Below, one piece after another: positions 12,482 through 22,480 of a stretch of DNA of 51,398 nt. Origin of the DNA: Ophiothrix spiculata (Eukaryota; Echinodermata; Ophiuroidea; Amphilepidida; Ophiotrichidae); the NCBI GenBank assembly GCA_000969725.1, contig JXSR01S027628.1; one strand, given 5' to 3'. The notes under the pieces are model-generated. The model was not told the DNA's origin, did no database searches, and was given only the letters and a program-made list of their open reading frames with translations. A program made the translations under genes and the position numbers. Every line of letters begins with the position of its first letter. The first letter of the stretch is position 1.

Positions 12482-13020
12482 GTTACAATAATATTATAGA
12501 GTAGACCATTGGCTTTTACAGGATTTTTGTTTTGTTTAATTTGGATCTCTGAACCAAAAGTTATTCCACATTTTGTAAAGACTCGAAAAATCTTGGTGGT
12601 CCGATTTGTTAATCTGTAAAGATTCACCTCTGGTGACGTCATTGTACACACGTTGAATGGAAATTGCTAAAACATCACATGATTAGGAGAAGCATCCCTT
12701 GAACCCATTTCATGACATAAGGACTCGATTTAATGATGATCTGCTGATATTAAGCAAGTTCTTGCGTTTGGTTTCAGTCAACCTGTTGCGTCTCTTTGAC
12801 GGGCCAGATGAATCATTAACTTACTTCAGTCCCTTGTCTTCAGTTTTCTTTCGTGGTTTCGGTTAAAGACTTATTATTGGTTTACATCTTTCATTAGAAT
12901 CCCTTTTTTAGACTCTTTTGGTAGAAATTGTATCCTAAACTACCAGATTATTGCACCAGAAGTAACAGATTCAAGGAATATGAGAGAATCAGGAAGATCC
13001 GTACTTTAATTGAAAATTTT
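12482..13020. other. Insert without counterpart in block B copy 2; weak coding hint on minus
   Basis: This segment after the gap is absent from the second copy of block B and looks less AT-rich than its surroundings. On the minus strand a frame at 12820-12710 reads VNDSSGPSKRRNRLTETKRK and on, a basic hydrophilic stretch of 36 residues without an ATG at its start. A second frame starts at 12651 (MCTMTSPEVNLYRL) and runs into the gap. A perfect CRE-type palindrome TGACGTCA lies at 12634-12641. None of this matches a family I recognise. It may be a piece of another repeat. Confidence 0.35.
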
Positions 13021-13032
13021 GACCATATCATG

Positions 13033-13290
13033 CCATAGGCATGGATCAATGCTTTGTTCAGTTGAGATGTTCACATTGACTCACAACTCAATAAGTATTG
13101 AACAAACCATTGCATCAGGCAAGGTTGAATCTTAGGAGATATTTCTAGAATAAAGAGAAAAGGATTTACATTTATGAAATAGTTACACATTTTGTTGCCT
13201 TAAAAATTCTTGTCAGCCTAAAATTCAACAAGGATCATTCAATTATTCATTTATTTTTTATTCATCTATATATTTTTATGCAGAGGTTTA
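13033..13290. repeat. Right copy of the internal repeat in block B
   Basis: Nearly identical by eye to 12147-12398 and continuing into the rest of block B ('gaggttt..aaa..tactgat'), as the single copy at 22810-23060 does. This is therefore probably the original copy. Confidence 0.75.
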
Positions 13291-14584
13291 AAAGCTACTG
13301 ATCATATTCTTTTAATTTATGTGTTTGATATATTTTTAATTGATACAGTGCTTGTCCGATAAATAGCACATTTTTGTAGGATATTTGTTTTAAAAATTAG
13401 ATTTCAACACTCAAGACACCTTGCTACCATGTTCATGTTCTTATTGCTAGTCTATAAACCATTTTAAGCTTGGTATTCACTTACACATTACCATAAATTT
13501 CAGGTCATTTAAATATGAACATTAGTTAGACTCTATTTTTCATTTTACTAGCCATCATTATCAAGATACTACAAACTTTCTAGGTGATAACAATTTGAAG
13601 ATACTTGCCATCATCACTTCAAAAAGAACAAAACATGTGATTGCCAAACATATTCTACTGATCTATTTACAACTTATCTACATCATAACTTGATGTAAAT
13701 GGACATCTGTGTGGATTACTACATATGATCAATCTTATTACTTACTTATGTACACTGCAGGTGGATTCAACATTAAAAATATAAGAGACAGGTTAATTTA
13801 TTGAAATACTGGACCTCTTTTGCTAGAGATGAGGTGGACAGACATTTTAGTGACTCTGTATGATTAATCTTATTAACTAATCTTATATTTAATGTACAGT
13901 GCAGGTGGATCAACATTAAAAATATACAAAGCAGACTACAGAGGACTATTGTCTGATTTGCTGAGTTATTTACTACATGTCTAATACTATACATACATAT
14001 ACTAAGATTGGTAAAAAACAATGCATTATGAAACAAAAACTCTTGTGGACATAAAATGGAGGATGATATTAGACATGTCCAGAAACAGAAATTACTGGAA
14101 ATGCTTGAGATAGCAAAAACATTCAAAAGCTGCTTACATTCAAAATATGGAAGTAAATTTGATACAGTTACCTGTAGACAAAGGTTTGTCCTGTCAATTG
14201 AGTCCTTTTATCTCATACACAGAAAAAACATTTGGACATTATTTCACAGCTGAATTTACTCCAGGCATAAGTAACCTTCAGGTGCATTTACACTGTGATG
14301 ACTTAGGGGTAATGGCAAGCAGCCGAGACCTACGGATAGCAGTTTTGAATTCTCCTCCATCATTGTTAGTTAAAGTCAGTTGACGCCCACACAATCCACC
14401 ACACTATCATTACTATCAGTCATTTTCAGTTGCAAGTTTTTAGTTGCAAATCCGTTACCCTCCGTCAAGACAAGTCGTCACAGTGTAAACGCACCTTTAT
14501 AGTGACCAAATATTGGTTATTTAGACAGAGATGGAACTACAGTAATACAGCAATGAATATAGCTAAAAAAATAGCCCCTTCATA

Positions 14585-15011
14585 TGTGATGCATTACATC
14601 AAAGATTACCACTTGTCGGCAAACCGGATTCTTAGCTACTGTCGTCTGAAGTTAAAAATGAGTGAAAAACAGTCTGGGGTCGATTTTTAGAAGTATATAT
14701 TTTCAATGAATGAATGAAATTGTTTGTTCTGAATGTGAAAAAATGAGTTGTTTGTGTTTGAAGTTAGATCCAGTTTTCACTGAAAATGTAAGTGGGACCG
14801 TCACTTGTCATGATTTTCAATTGTGTTTTTCATAGAAGTGTGATTTAAAAATCCAACAATGTTGTCATTCTTTGTTTTGATATAGCAAGGTAACTGAAAG
14901 TTGAATGTCTCTATTTTGGAATCATTTTAAAGCTGATTAAACAAGCTTTCCAGTCATACCAAGAACTCAATTTTGATTTTTGATCCAACATGTGCCTTTT
15001 GATGTAACACA
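14585..15011. mobile_element. MITE, TGTGATGCATTACATC-ended, TA target (427 bp)
   Basis: Left end TGTGATGCATTACATCAAAG pairs with the right end 'cttttgatgtaac..acaca', which has lost a few bases. TA flanks at 14583-14584 and 15012-15013. The ends identify it as the same family as 4753-5005, although the interiors differ in length. Confidence 0.7.
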
Positions 15012-15730
15012 TAACTAGCTATATCATATCTGTTTATATTACTGCTATTATATGATGATTAGGAGTTGATAATTAATTCTGCTGTGCCATGCATAGGAAT
15101 AGAAACTTAAATCAAAACAAAAACAGGTGAATATAGGAGTTGCCTACCACGTCCTTTGAGCATGTTTATACATGCTGGAAGAACAAGCCTTGACAATTAA
15201 TTTTTAATTTCCATCATCCATTCTACAATGATAGTTTATAATTAACATCATAAGAAAAGGAATTTTAATCCTAATCAACTACGAGGAGTTTGATACTTCC
15301 ATGCATGACATTTAGCACAGAATACCTTAAGGAAAGTCAAAATTCTGTTGTGGGAAGGGAGACACTCAGTTATATTGGTAAACATATGTAAAAATAATAA
15401 TAAAGTAATGCTCTTAAGAGTTTAAAATATCTACACAGGTGTCCCTTATAAATTATTTAACAATGTTTTACTGATATATATGCGTAGGCATGTTTTTGCA
15501 AGTTTAAAAAAAATTAGTTTAATTAAAACCAGTGTCTTTTAAACCCATTTACATAAAAGCATGTTCTAGGATTCAAGAAGAATTACCCTTTTTTATTTTA
15601 TATCAATGCATGTGTACAGAATATAAATGAGTAGAACCCCTGGTTATAATGAAATGAACATTTGGAATAAATTATATCAAATTTAATGATATCATATGCA
15701 TAAGCATGTATAAAAGAACCACAATTATCC

Positions 15731-16144
15731 CATGTGCCAGTGTAGAGTGTACTAACGGAGATTGTGGCTGCTCTCACCTCTGTTGTTGTCAGCAATGCAC
15801 TCTACCCATGGTTGTTTGGACAAGGGCAAACGAACCATGTGAGAGCCCCGTCCTTCGGAGGGGACGTTAAGCCGTCGGTCCCATATATGGGAGAGTCACA
15901 CCCATATATGCTTGTCACAGCTAGGTTCGTGAAGAGTAGGGTATTCTACCCATAGCTGTCCCTTTTTCATCCCGGTGCTGTCTAGATACTCACAATCTAA
16001 CTACGGACATAAAGTGCGCCTTTGAGCAGCCATTGTGGAGGATGTGATCAGATTGTGATATCTGTATAGACAGCCGTGCTGTGATCTAGATGAAATGGCA
16101 CGTTAAATAAGCCTAATGTATGTATATGTATGTATGTATGTATA
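15731..16144 (+). mobile_element. Non-LTR retroposon 3' end with (ATGT)n tail
   Basis: Block B copy 2 reads 'ttatccaaaactagtctt' near 26135, whereas here the same site is split by about 414 bp that look less AT-rich. The insert contains 'gtccttcggaggggacgttaa' and 'gtgcgcctttgag', followed by 'aaatggcacgttaaataag' and an atgt microsatellite. From memory that is the usual 3' end of many invertebrate LINEs and LINE-derived SINEs. The short plus-strand frame at 15764-15955 containing SFGGDVKPSVP is part of the element, not a host gene. The element is 5'-truncated or a SINE; I cannot tell which. Confidence 0.6.
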
Positions 16145-16399
16145 GACTAGTGTTGAAAGGATTTTAAACAACATACACATCATTACTTATTATTTATTAC
16201 CTAATTTTGTACATCCTTTTCATTTTGAAGCAAATGATCACATAAATAAAGCACTCTCCATTTTTGTCAATTTTTGACATAATAGTATTCTACTAGCCCT
16301 AAGCTGTTAAAAATATGGGTGAATCTTATAAATTCTTACTGTAAAGGCATTCTCTTCCCTACCTCCATCATATAAAGTGCTATACCATGGGATTAACCA

Positions 16400-17765
16400 A
16401 TTTTTGATTTCAAAAGCTCCTTGCACATCATTTTATATGATGGCCCTCAAGGCTGGTTTCAACCCATCCATATAATATGATGTATGTTATAAGTCATCCA
16501 TTCAAAGTATATTAGATGAAATATTATAAATCAAATACTGTAAAATAATGAAATTATTTGCTTACTTGCAAATTTTCATCCAAACTCTTTGGACTTCCTC
16601 ATGGCACTGCAGGTAATTGATTGGTAATATTGATTTAAGATGGGTCAGGTGTCAATTGGCAAGGAATGTCTTTAAGCACTTTGTCCCAGATGTGTGATAA
16701 TATTTGTTTTATAATATTTCATGTTACATCCATGTAATAAATTACATAATACTTGGAAAAGATTTTCGGTCTGTAAAAAAAAAAAGGTAAAGGAAAAGGC
16801 CTGTATTTCACAGGTCGGAGTGCCCATCTCTCTTTTGAAGCGATTGGGCCAGACTCAACATTTTTTTATATATATATTTGCGGTGAGGGGATCGCTACAC
16901 CTCCTTCTCTACGAGCCTGTTACCTTCCCAGCATTGAAGAAAGCCTGTACCCATTTGACACCTGGGTGGAGAGGAGTAAAATAGGTTAGTATCTTGCTCA
17001 AGGACACTACACATGCCGCCGACCGGACTCGAACCCACGTCTCTCAATGCCCAGTGATTAACAGTCGAGGACTTTTCCGCTAGGCTACGCATGTCCCCTT
17101 TCAGTCTGTAACGCAACATAAAAATTCTATACAAGAATAAAATTCCAGAAAACAGATTTTCAAGCTTATTACAATGTGTAATTTGGCCCTAAGGCAAAAA
17201 GAAATTCTGGCAACACATTTTTTGGAAAGCCTGACTAAAATTTCTTAAGTGACCAGGGCCAGTTTTTTTATTCATTTTTTATTTTATTTTTTTCGATTTT
17301 GGAAAATTGCCAATAAATAAGTCAAAAATTAACATCTTTTTACAAAAATATTGTGAATTCAACATTTTATCAAAGCAAATATTTAAATATTTAGGTTACA
17401 CTTACCAAAAATATATGGATCCAGCATGTTGGATTAAATCTTAGTAGTATTACCATTGTGATCAGTATGTAATTCTGCTTCTAGATATGAATACCCTTAT
17501 ATAGATTTTATTTTCAGTAACTGAGTTACAAAAACATTTCAAACATAATATATTGACACCAGCCTTATACCAAAGTGCCTCACATGTGAACTCAATCAAG
17601 ATAAACATTTCATTAAGCTTTATCCAGCAATCAAACAAATATGATGAACATGAAATGACATTTAATTAAAACTGTGGAGTGTTTTCCCTATTTTGTACAA
17701 GTATAACTGCTCGTCACATCTGTCATCAAGCAGAAATTAATGACTTTTGTATCTCTTGATATTAC
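16400..17765. repeat. Block C, partial copy 1 (same orientation part)
   Basis: Only parts of block C are recognisable, chiefly 17540-17765, where 'gaactcaatcaagataaa.atttcatta' and 'gtcatcaag..gaaattaat' match 27500-27696 and 34150-34337. The SINE at 16777-17099 lies inside this stretch. No conserved coding frame was seen; the frame open in the other two copies at 27556-27753 and 34196-34393 is broken by a stop here. Confidence 0.6.
16777..17099 (-). mobile_element. tRNA-derived SINE
   Basis: Read on the minus strand it starts with a tRNA-like head: pol III box A TAGCCTAGCGG (17087-17077), box B GGTTCGAGTCC (17035-17025), and an ACATGC/GCATGT acceptor-like pairing. A body with 'tgtccttgagcaagata' and 'cacccaggtgt' follows, of a type widespread in deuterostome SINEs. 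It ends in a T run (16777-16785 on plus). Near-perfect 12-bp target duplications flank it, ttcggtctgtaa (16765-16776) and ttcagtctgtaa (17100-17111), with one mismatch. This is a retroposed element, not a functional tRNA gene. Confidence 0.8.
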
Positions 17766-18003
17766 CTTAAAAGATCCCATCAAAAACAGAATATTTCAAA
17801 GCTGAGTAAAATTTCTAGTTATATTAGGCGGCAGCACTGTGATCAAGATAAAACAGCACTATGTGTATTCTTATTATTATAATCTTAATTATTGTTTCTA
17901 GCAACAAATATACACCAATGTCAACTCCATACTCATCAAATCATTGATATATGATTGTCAAATATGTCATTATTATATTTGAGTCAGTAAATGTTGTTTA
18001 AGA
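17766..18003 (-). repeat. Inverted piece of block C
   Basis: This piece is the reverse complement of about 27697-27912 and of the matching part of 34338-34565. Landmarks are 'cccatcaaaaacag' at the left, 'gtcaactccatactcat' in the middle and 'gtcagtaaatgtt.tt' at the right. The DNA just before it (17540-17765) is in the same orientation as the other copies, so a local inversion happened in one lineage of copies. Confidence 0.85.
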
Positions 18004-18371
18004 TTCAAATTGGTTTAAATCTGGTTAATCACATAATCGTGTAGTATATTGTCAAATTTGATGGTGTAGCACACTCAAAATACCACATGTCATAAATATG
18101 CATCAGCAAACTCATGAAAACTCAACAATATCACTTGAATCAATATAACAATCATGAAAAAAGTGGAATATAACAATCACGAAAAATGTGAAAAAGTCTT
18201 AGCAAGGCTCTTTATGACTGTGTGCTACTTGTTTCTGTTCTATAATTTTGTGTGTTTGTTTGAAACAATATATGAAAGGCAAAAAACATCAGAACACACA
18301 TTTATTTTATTGATAGTATTTGATAGCTCTGTTAAAAAAACTACATTGGATGTACCATTTGAGTCTTAAAA
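18004..18371. other. Spacer before block A copy 3; no gene seen
   Basis: About 370 bases of AT-rich DNA with one short chance frame (18154-18369, 71 codons, hydrophobic middle). That frame has no counterpart in the other copies of the flanking blocks. Confidence 0.5.
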
Positions 18372-19075
18372 TCCATTGTTTGTTAAAACCAAAACATGTG
18401 CACCACCAACATTGAAAGTCTGGTTATATTACTGTCAAAACACAGTTAGTGTAGTTGCATGTGTTTATACAGTAAAGGGGAAGGATGCGTACAGAACGTG
18501 TAATTACAAAGTGGTTTTATTTGTAGAGATATTTCATTCATGATGTCATAAGCTGCTAAATGTTATTAAAAGAAAGAAAAAATGAATAATACATAAAGCT
18601 TCTGTAGGACACATATTACTAAAATGCACAAATGGAGCCAGCATCAATTAGCAGCTTACCAATCAGGCTAGTGAAGATTTTTTTCAAAGTAGATCAAAAA
18701 TGAAAGTCATGAACTTTGTTAGTTAAAACCAAAACGTGTGCACAACCAATATTGAAAGTATGGCTATATCACTGTCAAAACAGATTAGTGTAGTTGCCTG
18801 TGTATATATACAGCAAAGGGGAAGGATGCATATATTATAAGTACAAAGCTATTCTATTTATAAAGACATTTTATTCATGATGTCATAAGCTACTAAATAT
18901 TATTGAAGAAATCAACAAAACATAAACTTTCATATGCAAGATTCTGTAGTTTTGCACACATACTACTAAAATGCACATAGGTAATCAGTATCAATTAGAA
19001 GCTTACCAATCAGGCTTGGGAAGATTCTGTTCAAATAGATCAGAATTGAGGCATGAAATTGAAATGCCTAATCTT
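18372..19075. repeat. Tandem duplication of about 350 bp inside block A copy 3
   Basis: The two halves share 'gttaaaaccaaaac.tgtgca', 'catgatgtcataagct', 'gcttaccaatcaggct' and 'agatca.aa.tga', each present once in copies 1 and 2. The duplication therefore occurred after the block copies separated, or was lost elsewhere. Confidence 0.75.
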
Positions 19076-20184
19076 ATCAACTAACATTAACATTAGTAAA
19101 GATTTAAACCATTTTGCAATTATAAGCCTATGGAAAGCCGAAGGAACACAACAATAGCAATATACTATTACAACAAAAATGGTGGCAATCTATGGTTTAT
19201 AAATATTTCATGTTTTCATGGACATAAATGGAGGATGCACTAACTTGAAACTTAACCTTGCTATAAAGAGGGGGATGCTTATTGAATGCTACCAGATACA
19301 GAACTGTTTGGTACAAACATAATGGTTAATGGAGGATACCTATTTGGGATCCAAAATCAGTGTTTTAAGCTGCAGCTGTACATATCCTTAGTAATTTGCT
19401 GCAGTAAGAAAGTATATAGCTTTGATTTTTTCTGGTTTCCAAAATAATACATTGAGTACAAAACAATTATTTCTGACTAAAACTGCAACAAACTTGAGAG
19501 TTATATATTTCACTAATAAATCTTGACATGTCTTGCTTGTCATAGATGCTTACTAACAGAAATCATTGGCAGAATCATAATTGAATTTGACAAATTAGGA
19601 AAACACAAAAACACACCATAATGCATAAATGCTAAATTAAAAGTAGACTGTAACAGTTTTACATGTAAATCTTTACAGGTTACACAGAAGTAAGAGAAGA
19701 TATCATGTGTATCCCATCATGCATTGCTTCCTATGGGAAATTTTGTACAGGAAGTCATGTGAGTAGTTAGTTGTGAAACATGCCCAAAATGCATCATTAC
19801 ATCAATTAACTTAGCATGATTCATGGATATTTCATCACTAACTACTCGCATAATTTCCAATACAAACAATCCTATAGGAAGCAATGCATCATGGGATACA
19901 CACCATCTCTTCTCTTCACAGACGTGTTGTACAGCATACCTTAATTAATGTATTTATTGACTTTTCTATTAAAATTTGCAGCTTTTTATCTACCATGCCA
20001 TTAACAGTAATGTACCTAGAAACAAAAGTGTACTACAAAGATACAGCTTCCACAATCATCAAAATATAACTTTTGAGAAAATTTGGATGATGATAAAAAA
20101 AATATTTCACAACTATGATTATAAACTGCAAGGGAAATTACTTGACTTGTTTCTTTGTCAATTTTAGTTTTATCAATAAAGCTC

Positions 20185-20453
20185 AATTCATACTCGGCCT
20201 CCAAACAAAAAATTTCCTACCAAACATTTGGTCGTGACGTCACCAAATTTTTTCCATCGAACTTAAACTATGAACGGGTAGCAAACATTTGGTCCAATGT
20301 ATATGGCAATTCAATAACATGTGCAATCTAGCGCGAAATTTTGTTTGGTCTGAACTCGGTGTTGAAGTTCTTTTGTTTAGAGTCACTCGTCATTTTTACG
20401 TCACGACCAAATGTTTGGTAGGAAAAATTTTGTTTGGAGGCCGAGTATGAATT
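20185..20453. mobile_element. MITE with 56-bp near-perfect inverted arms
   Basis: Arms at 20185-20240 and 20398-20453 are reverse complements with two mismatches in 56 bases, beginning AATTCATACTCGGCCTCC. The insertion is absent at the corresponding places in copies 1 and 2 (near 1520 and 7795). Flanks 'aaagctc' and 'aagcttc' may be a damaged target duplication, but its length is unclear. A CRE-type palindrome TGACGTCA sits at 20235-20242. High arm identity suggests a comparatively young insertion. Confidence 0.85.
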
Positions 20454-22480
20454 AAGCTTCACAATTTATCAAAAGATACAAATACTATTTTCTTCTGCAC
20501 CAATTTTCCTTGCAAACTCTAAAACCTTATAGTACCAGACCAGTACCTGGATAAACTCCTGTCAGTATATTGTTAAAAACTCAAGTGTTACAAAGGTTAC
20601 TTGCATGACACATTCACTTATTACTTAGTACATTAAGCAAGATGCTGAATTGGTAATGTTTATTGGTCGTATTGACTCACAAGTTCCATTCAAAGCAAAT
20701 TCTACAATTTAAATAAGTCACATTTACTTCTACTTCTACGTTTTTTCTCATCAAAGCCTGTTCAGCTGTTTAGATGAGCTCTCTGGTCCTAGAGAGAGAT
20801 GATTTCCTTAATGGCTGAGTGAAAAAAAGAAATCTGATAGTTTTCTATTATAACATTACTTGCATTTCATGTGAGGTATATTTGATGTATATTCAATTTC
20901 AGATTTGCAGGGGTTTAGGAACGACAAAGTACATCTAGAGATGATGGATTGCTACAATTTGATATATAATATGTGTGCATAATTGTTGCTATGGGTGGTA
21001 TGGGACACACCTATAGTATTATATTGAGAGCCACATTGTTAATTCTGTCAGCGAGCTCTTTAATTCATAAGCGTTCATCCTCATGTGTTTGATAAAAACC
21101 ATATAGCGCCTATTCAATTCCTCCTGTGTTTTTTCATTTGTCTGTACTGTATTTCTTGTTGAATATGGTCGTCCATTTACTATGATTTTTCTGAACGGTC
21201 ATTCATTTAAAAGGAAAAAGTGATGCAGGGGAAATCCCAGATATCAAAGCATTAAGAAAATGTGTACGCAATCTAAAGAAATGTTCAAGCAAGATAATCA
21301 CATTTATTAACAAATACTTCTTTAATACTAAGAACAGCAATTATTAGATTTAAATATTATTGTCAAAGAATATTCTACTGAGAAAATTAAATCATAACCT
21401 TGAATTTAATGCTAAAATTGATGTTATGGAACACATGTAGGTTTCTACTAAGGGCCAAGGAAATCTTATCCAAGAGATATTGAATTGCAGGTCATTTCCA
21501 TTCATTCTGAAGTATTTGACATGTAAGCTTAACACTAGTAATTTGATCTGGAAGTGGAATTATATATTGGCTATTCAATTTCTCTTGTGTATTTTCACTT
21601 TTTTATATTGCATTTCTAATAGCTTGTTGTTATCAGATGACAAAAAATCCTGTTGACTCTGGTCAGCAATTCATTATACCTTTTTTACAAATTGATCATA
21701 CATTGAAGAAGGGCAGGGAGAAATTCCAGAGGTCAATGCAGAGGTCAATGCTTTTAAAAATGTGTAACTCAATGATCTGTATTTTGTCAATTCCAAATAT
21801 ATACACCTGAGAATTAAAGTATTTATTAAAAATACTTTTTGGAACTAATCTGTTGGGATTAATATATACATTTTGATATAAATGTTTTTGAAAAAGTGGT
21901 ACAAAATATTTATATAGGAGAAACATAAATGATCCTTGTTGGGCCGCTGCATACAACTTGTCTATTCTGGACTATTGTATCTATCTTCCAATTAAGAAGA
22001 TACGGTCTTGAAATTTAAAAACATTTAATCATATTTGACTGTTGTATGAAGTAGCTCATTAGTATGGTGATGAATATTTAGCATTGGAAGAAATAATTTG
22101 GTGCATTATTGACACCTTTGAGCCACAGTGTAAGTCATCCAGTAATTTAAACTACAAAGAAATCTTTTCTGGCACAAAGTCAACCCACCTAACATAACGT
22201 ACAACAGCTTTGCACTTTTTAACTTCAGAACTTAATATTGCCAACTAAGGTGTGTGTTGAAAAGTCAGAAAAACAATAGACTTGTATCCAAGGTAAACAC
22301 AAGAAAGCCACTGACGTCTTTATGTAGTATTAAATGTAAGCAAAAGACCATAGTTAATGGAGAAAAAACCAGCAGAAGTGAGTATGGACTGAAAACACAC
22401 ACAGCAGTAGAACTGGGGATTGAACTCAAGGGATGACAACAGTTGCAAAGGTAAGATTTCTTTGGGGTGATAGCTAAGCA

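Larger units (their letters stand above)
11791..16400. repeat. Duplicated block B, copy 1
   Basis: Landmarks shared in order with 22481-26330 include 'gatggctgagagtggaatgg', 'ggcatggatcaatgctttg', 'ggacataaaa..ggatgatatt', 'aaacaggtgaatata' and 'gtttatacatgc'. It is lengthened here by an internal duplication around a gap, by the MITE at 14585-15011 and by the retroposon at 15731-16144. No conserved frame was seen between the two copies. Confidence 0.75.
18372..22480. repeat. Large duplicated block A, copy 3
   Basis: Follows the order of copies 1 and 2 but is more diverged, lacks the 9158 and 10122 insertions, and carries its own MITE at 20185-20453. Its first part is itself duplicated: 18372-18717 and 18718-19075 both align with 405-760. 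It runs without a break into block B copy 2. Confidence 0.75.

Noticed and set aside
17000-17099. Functional tRNA gene
   Set aside because: Box A and box B are present, but the cloverleaf is imperfect, a SINE body follows and target duplications flank it, so it is a SINE head.
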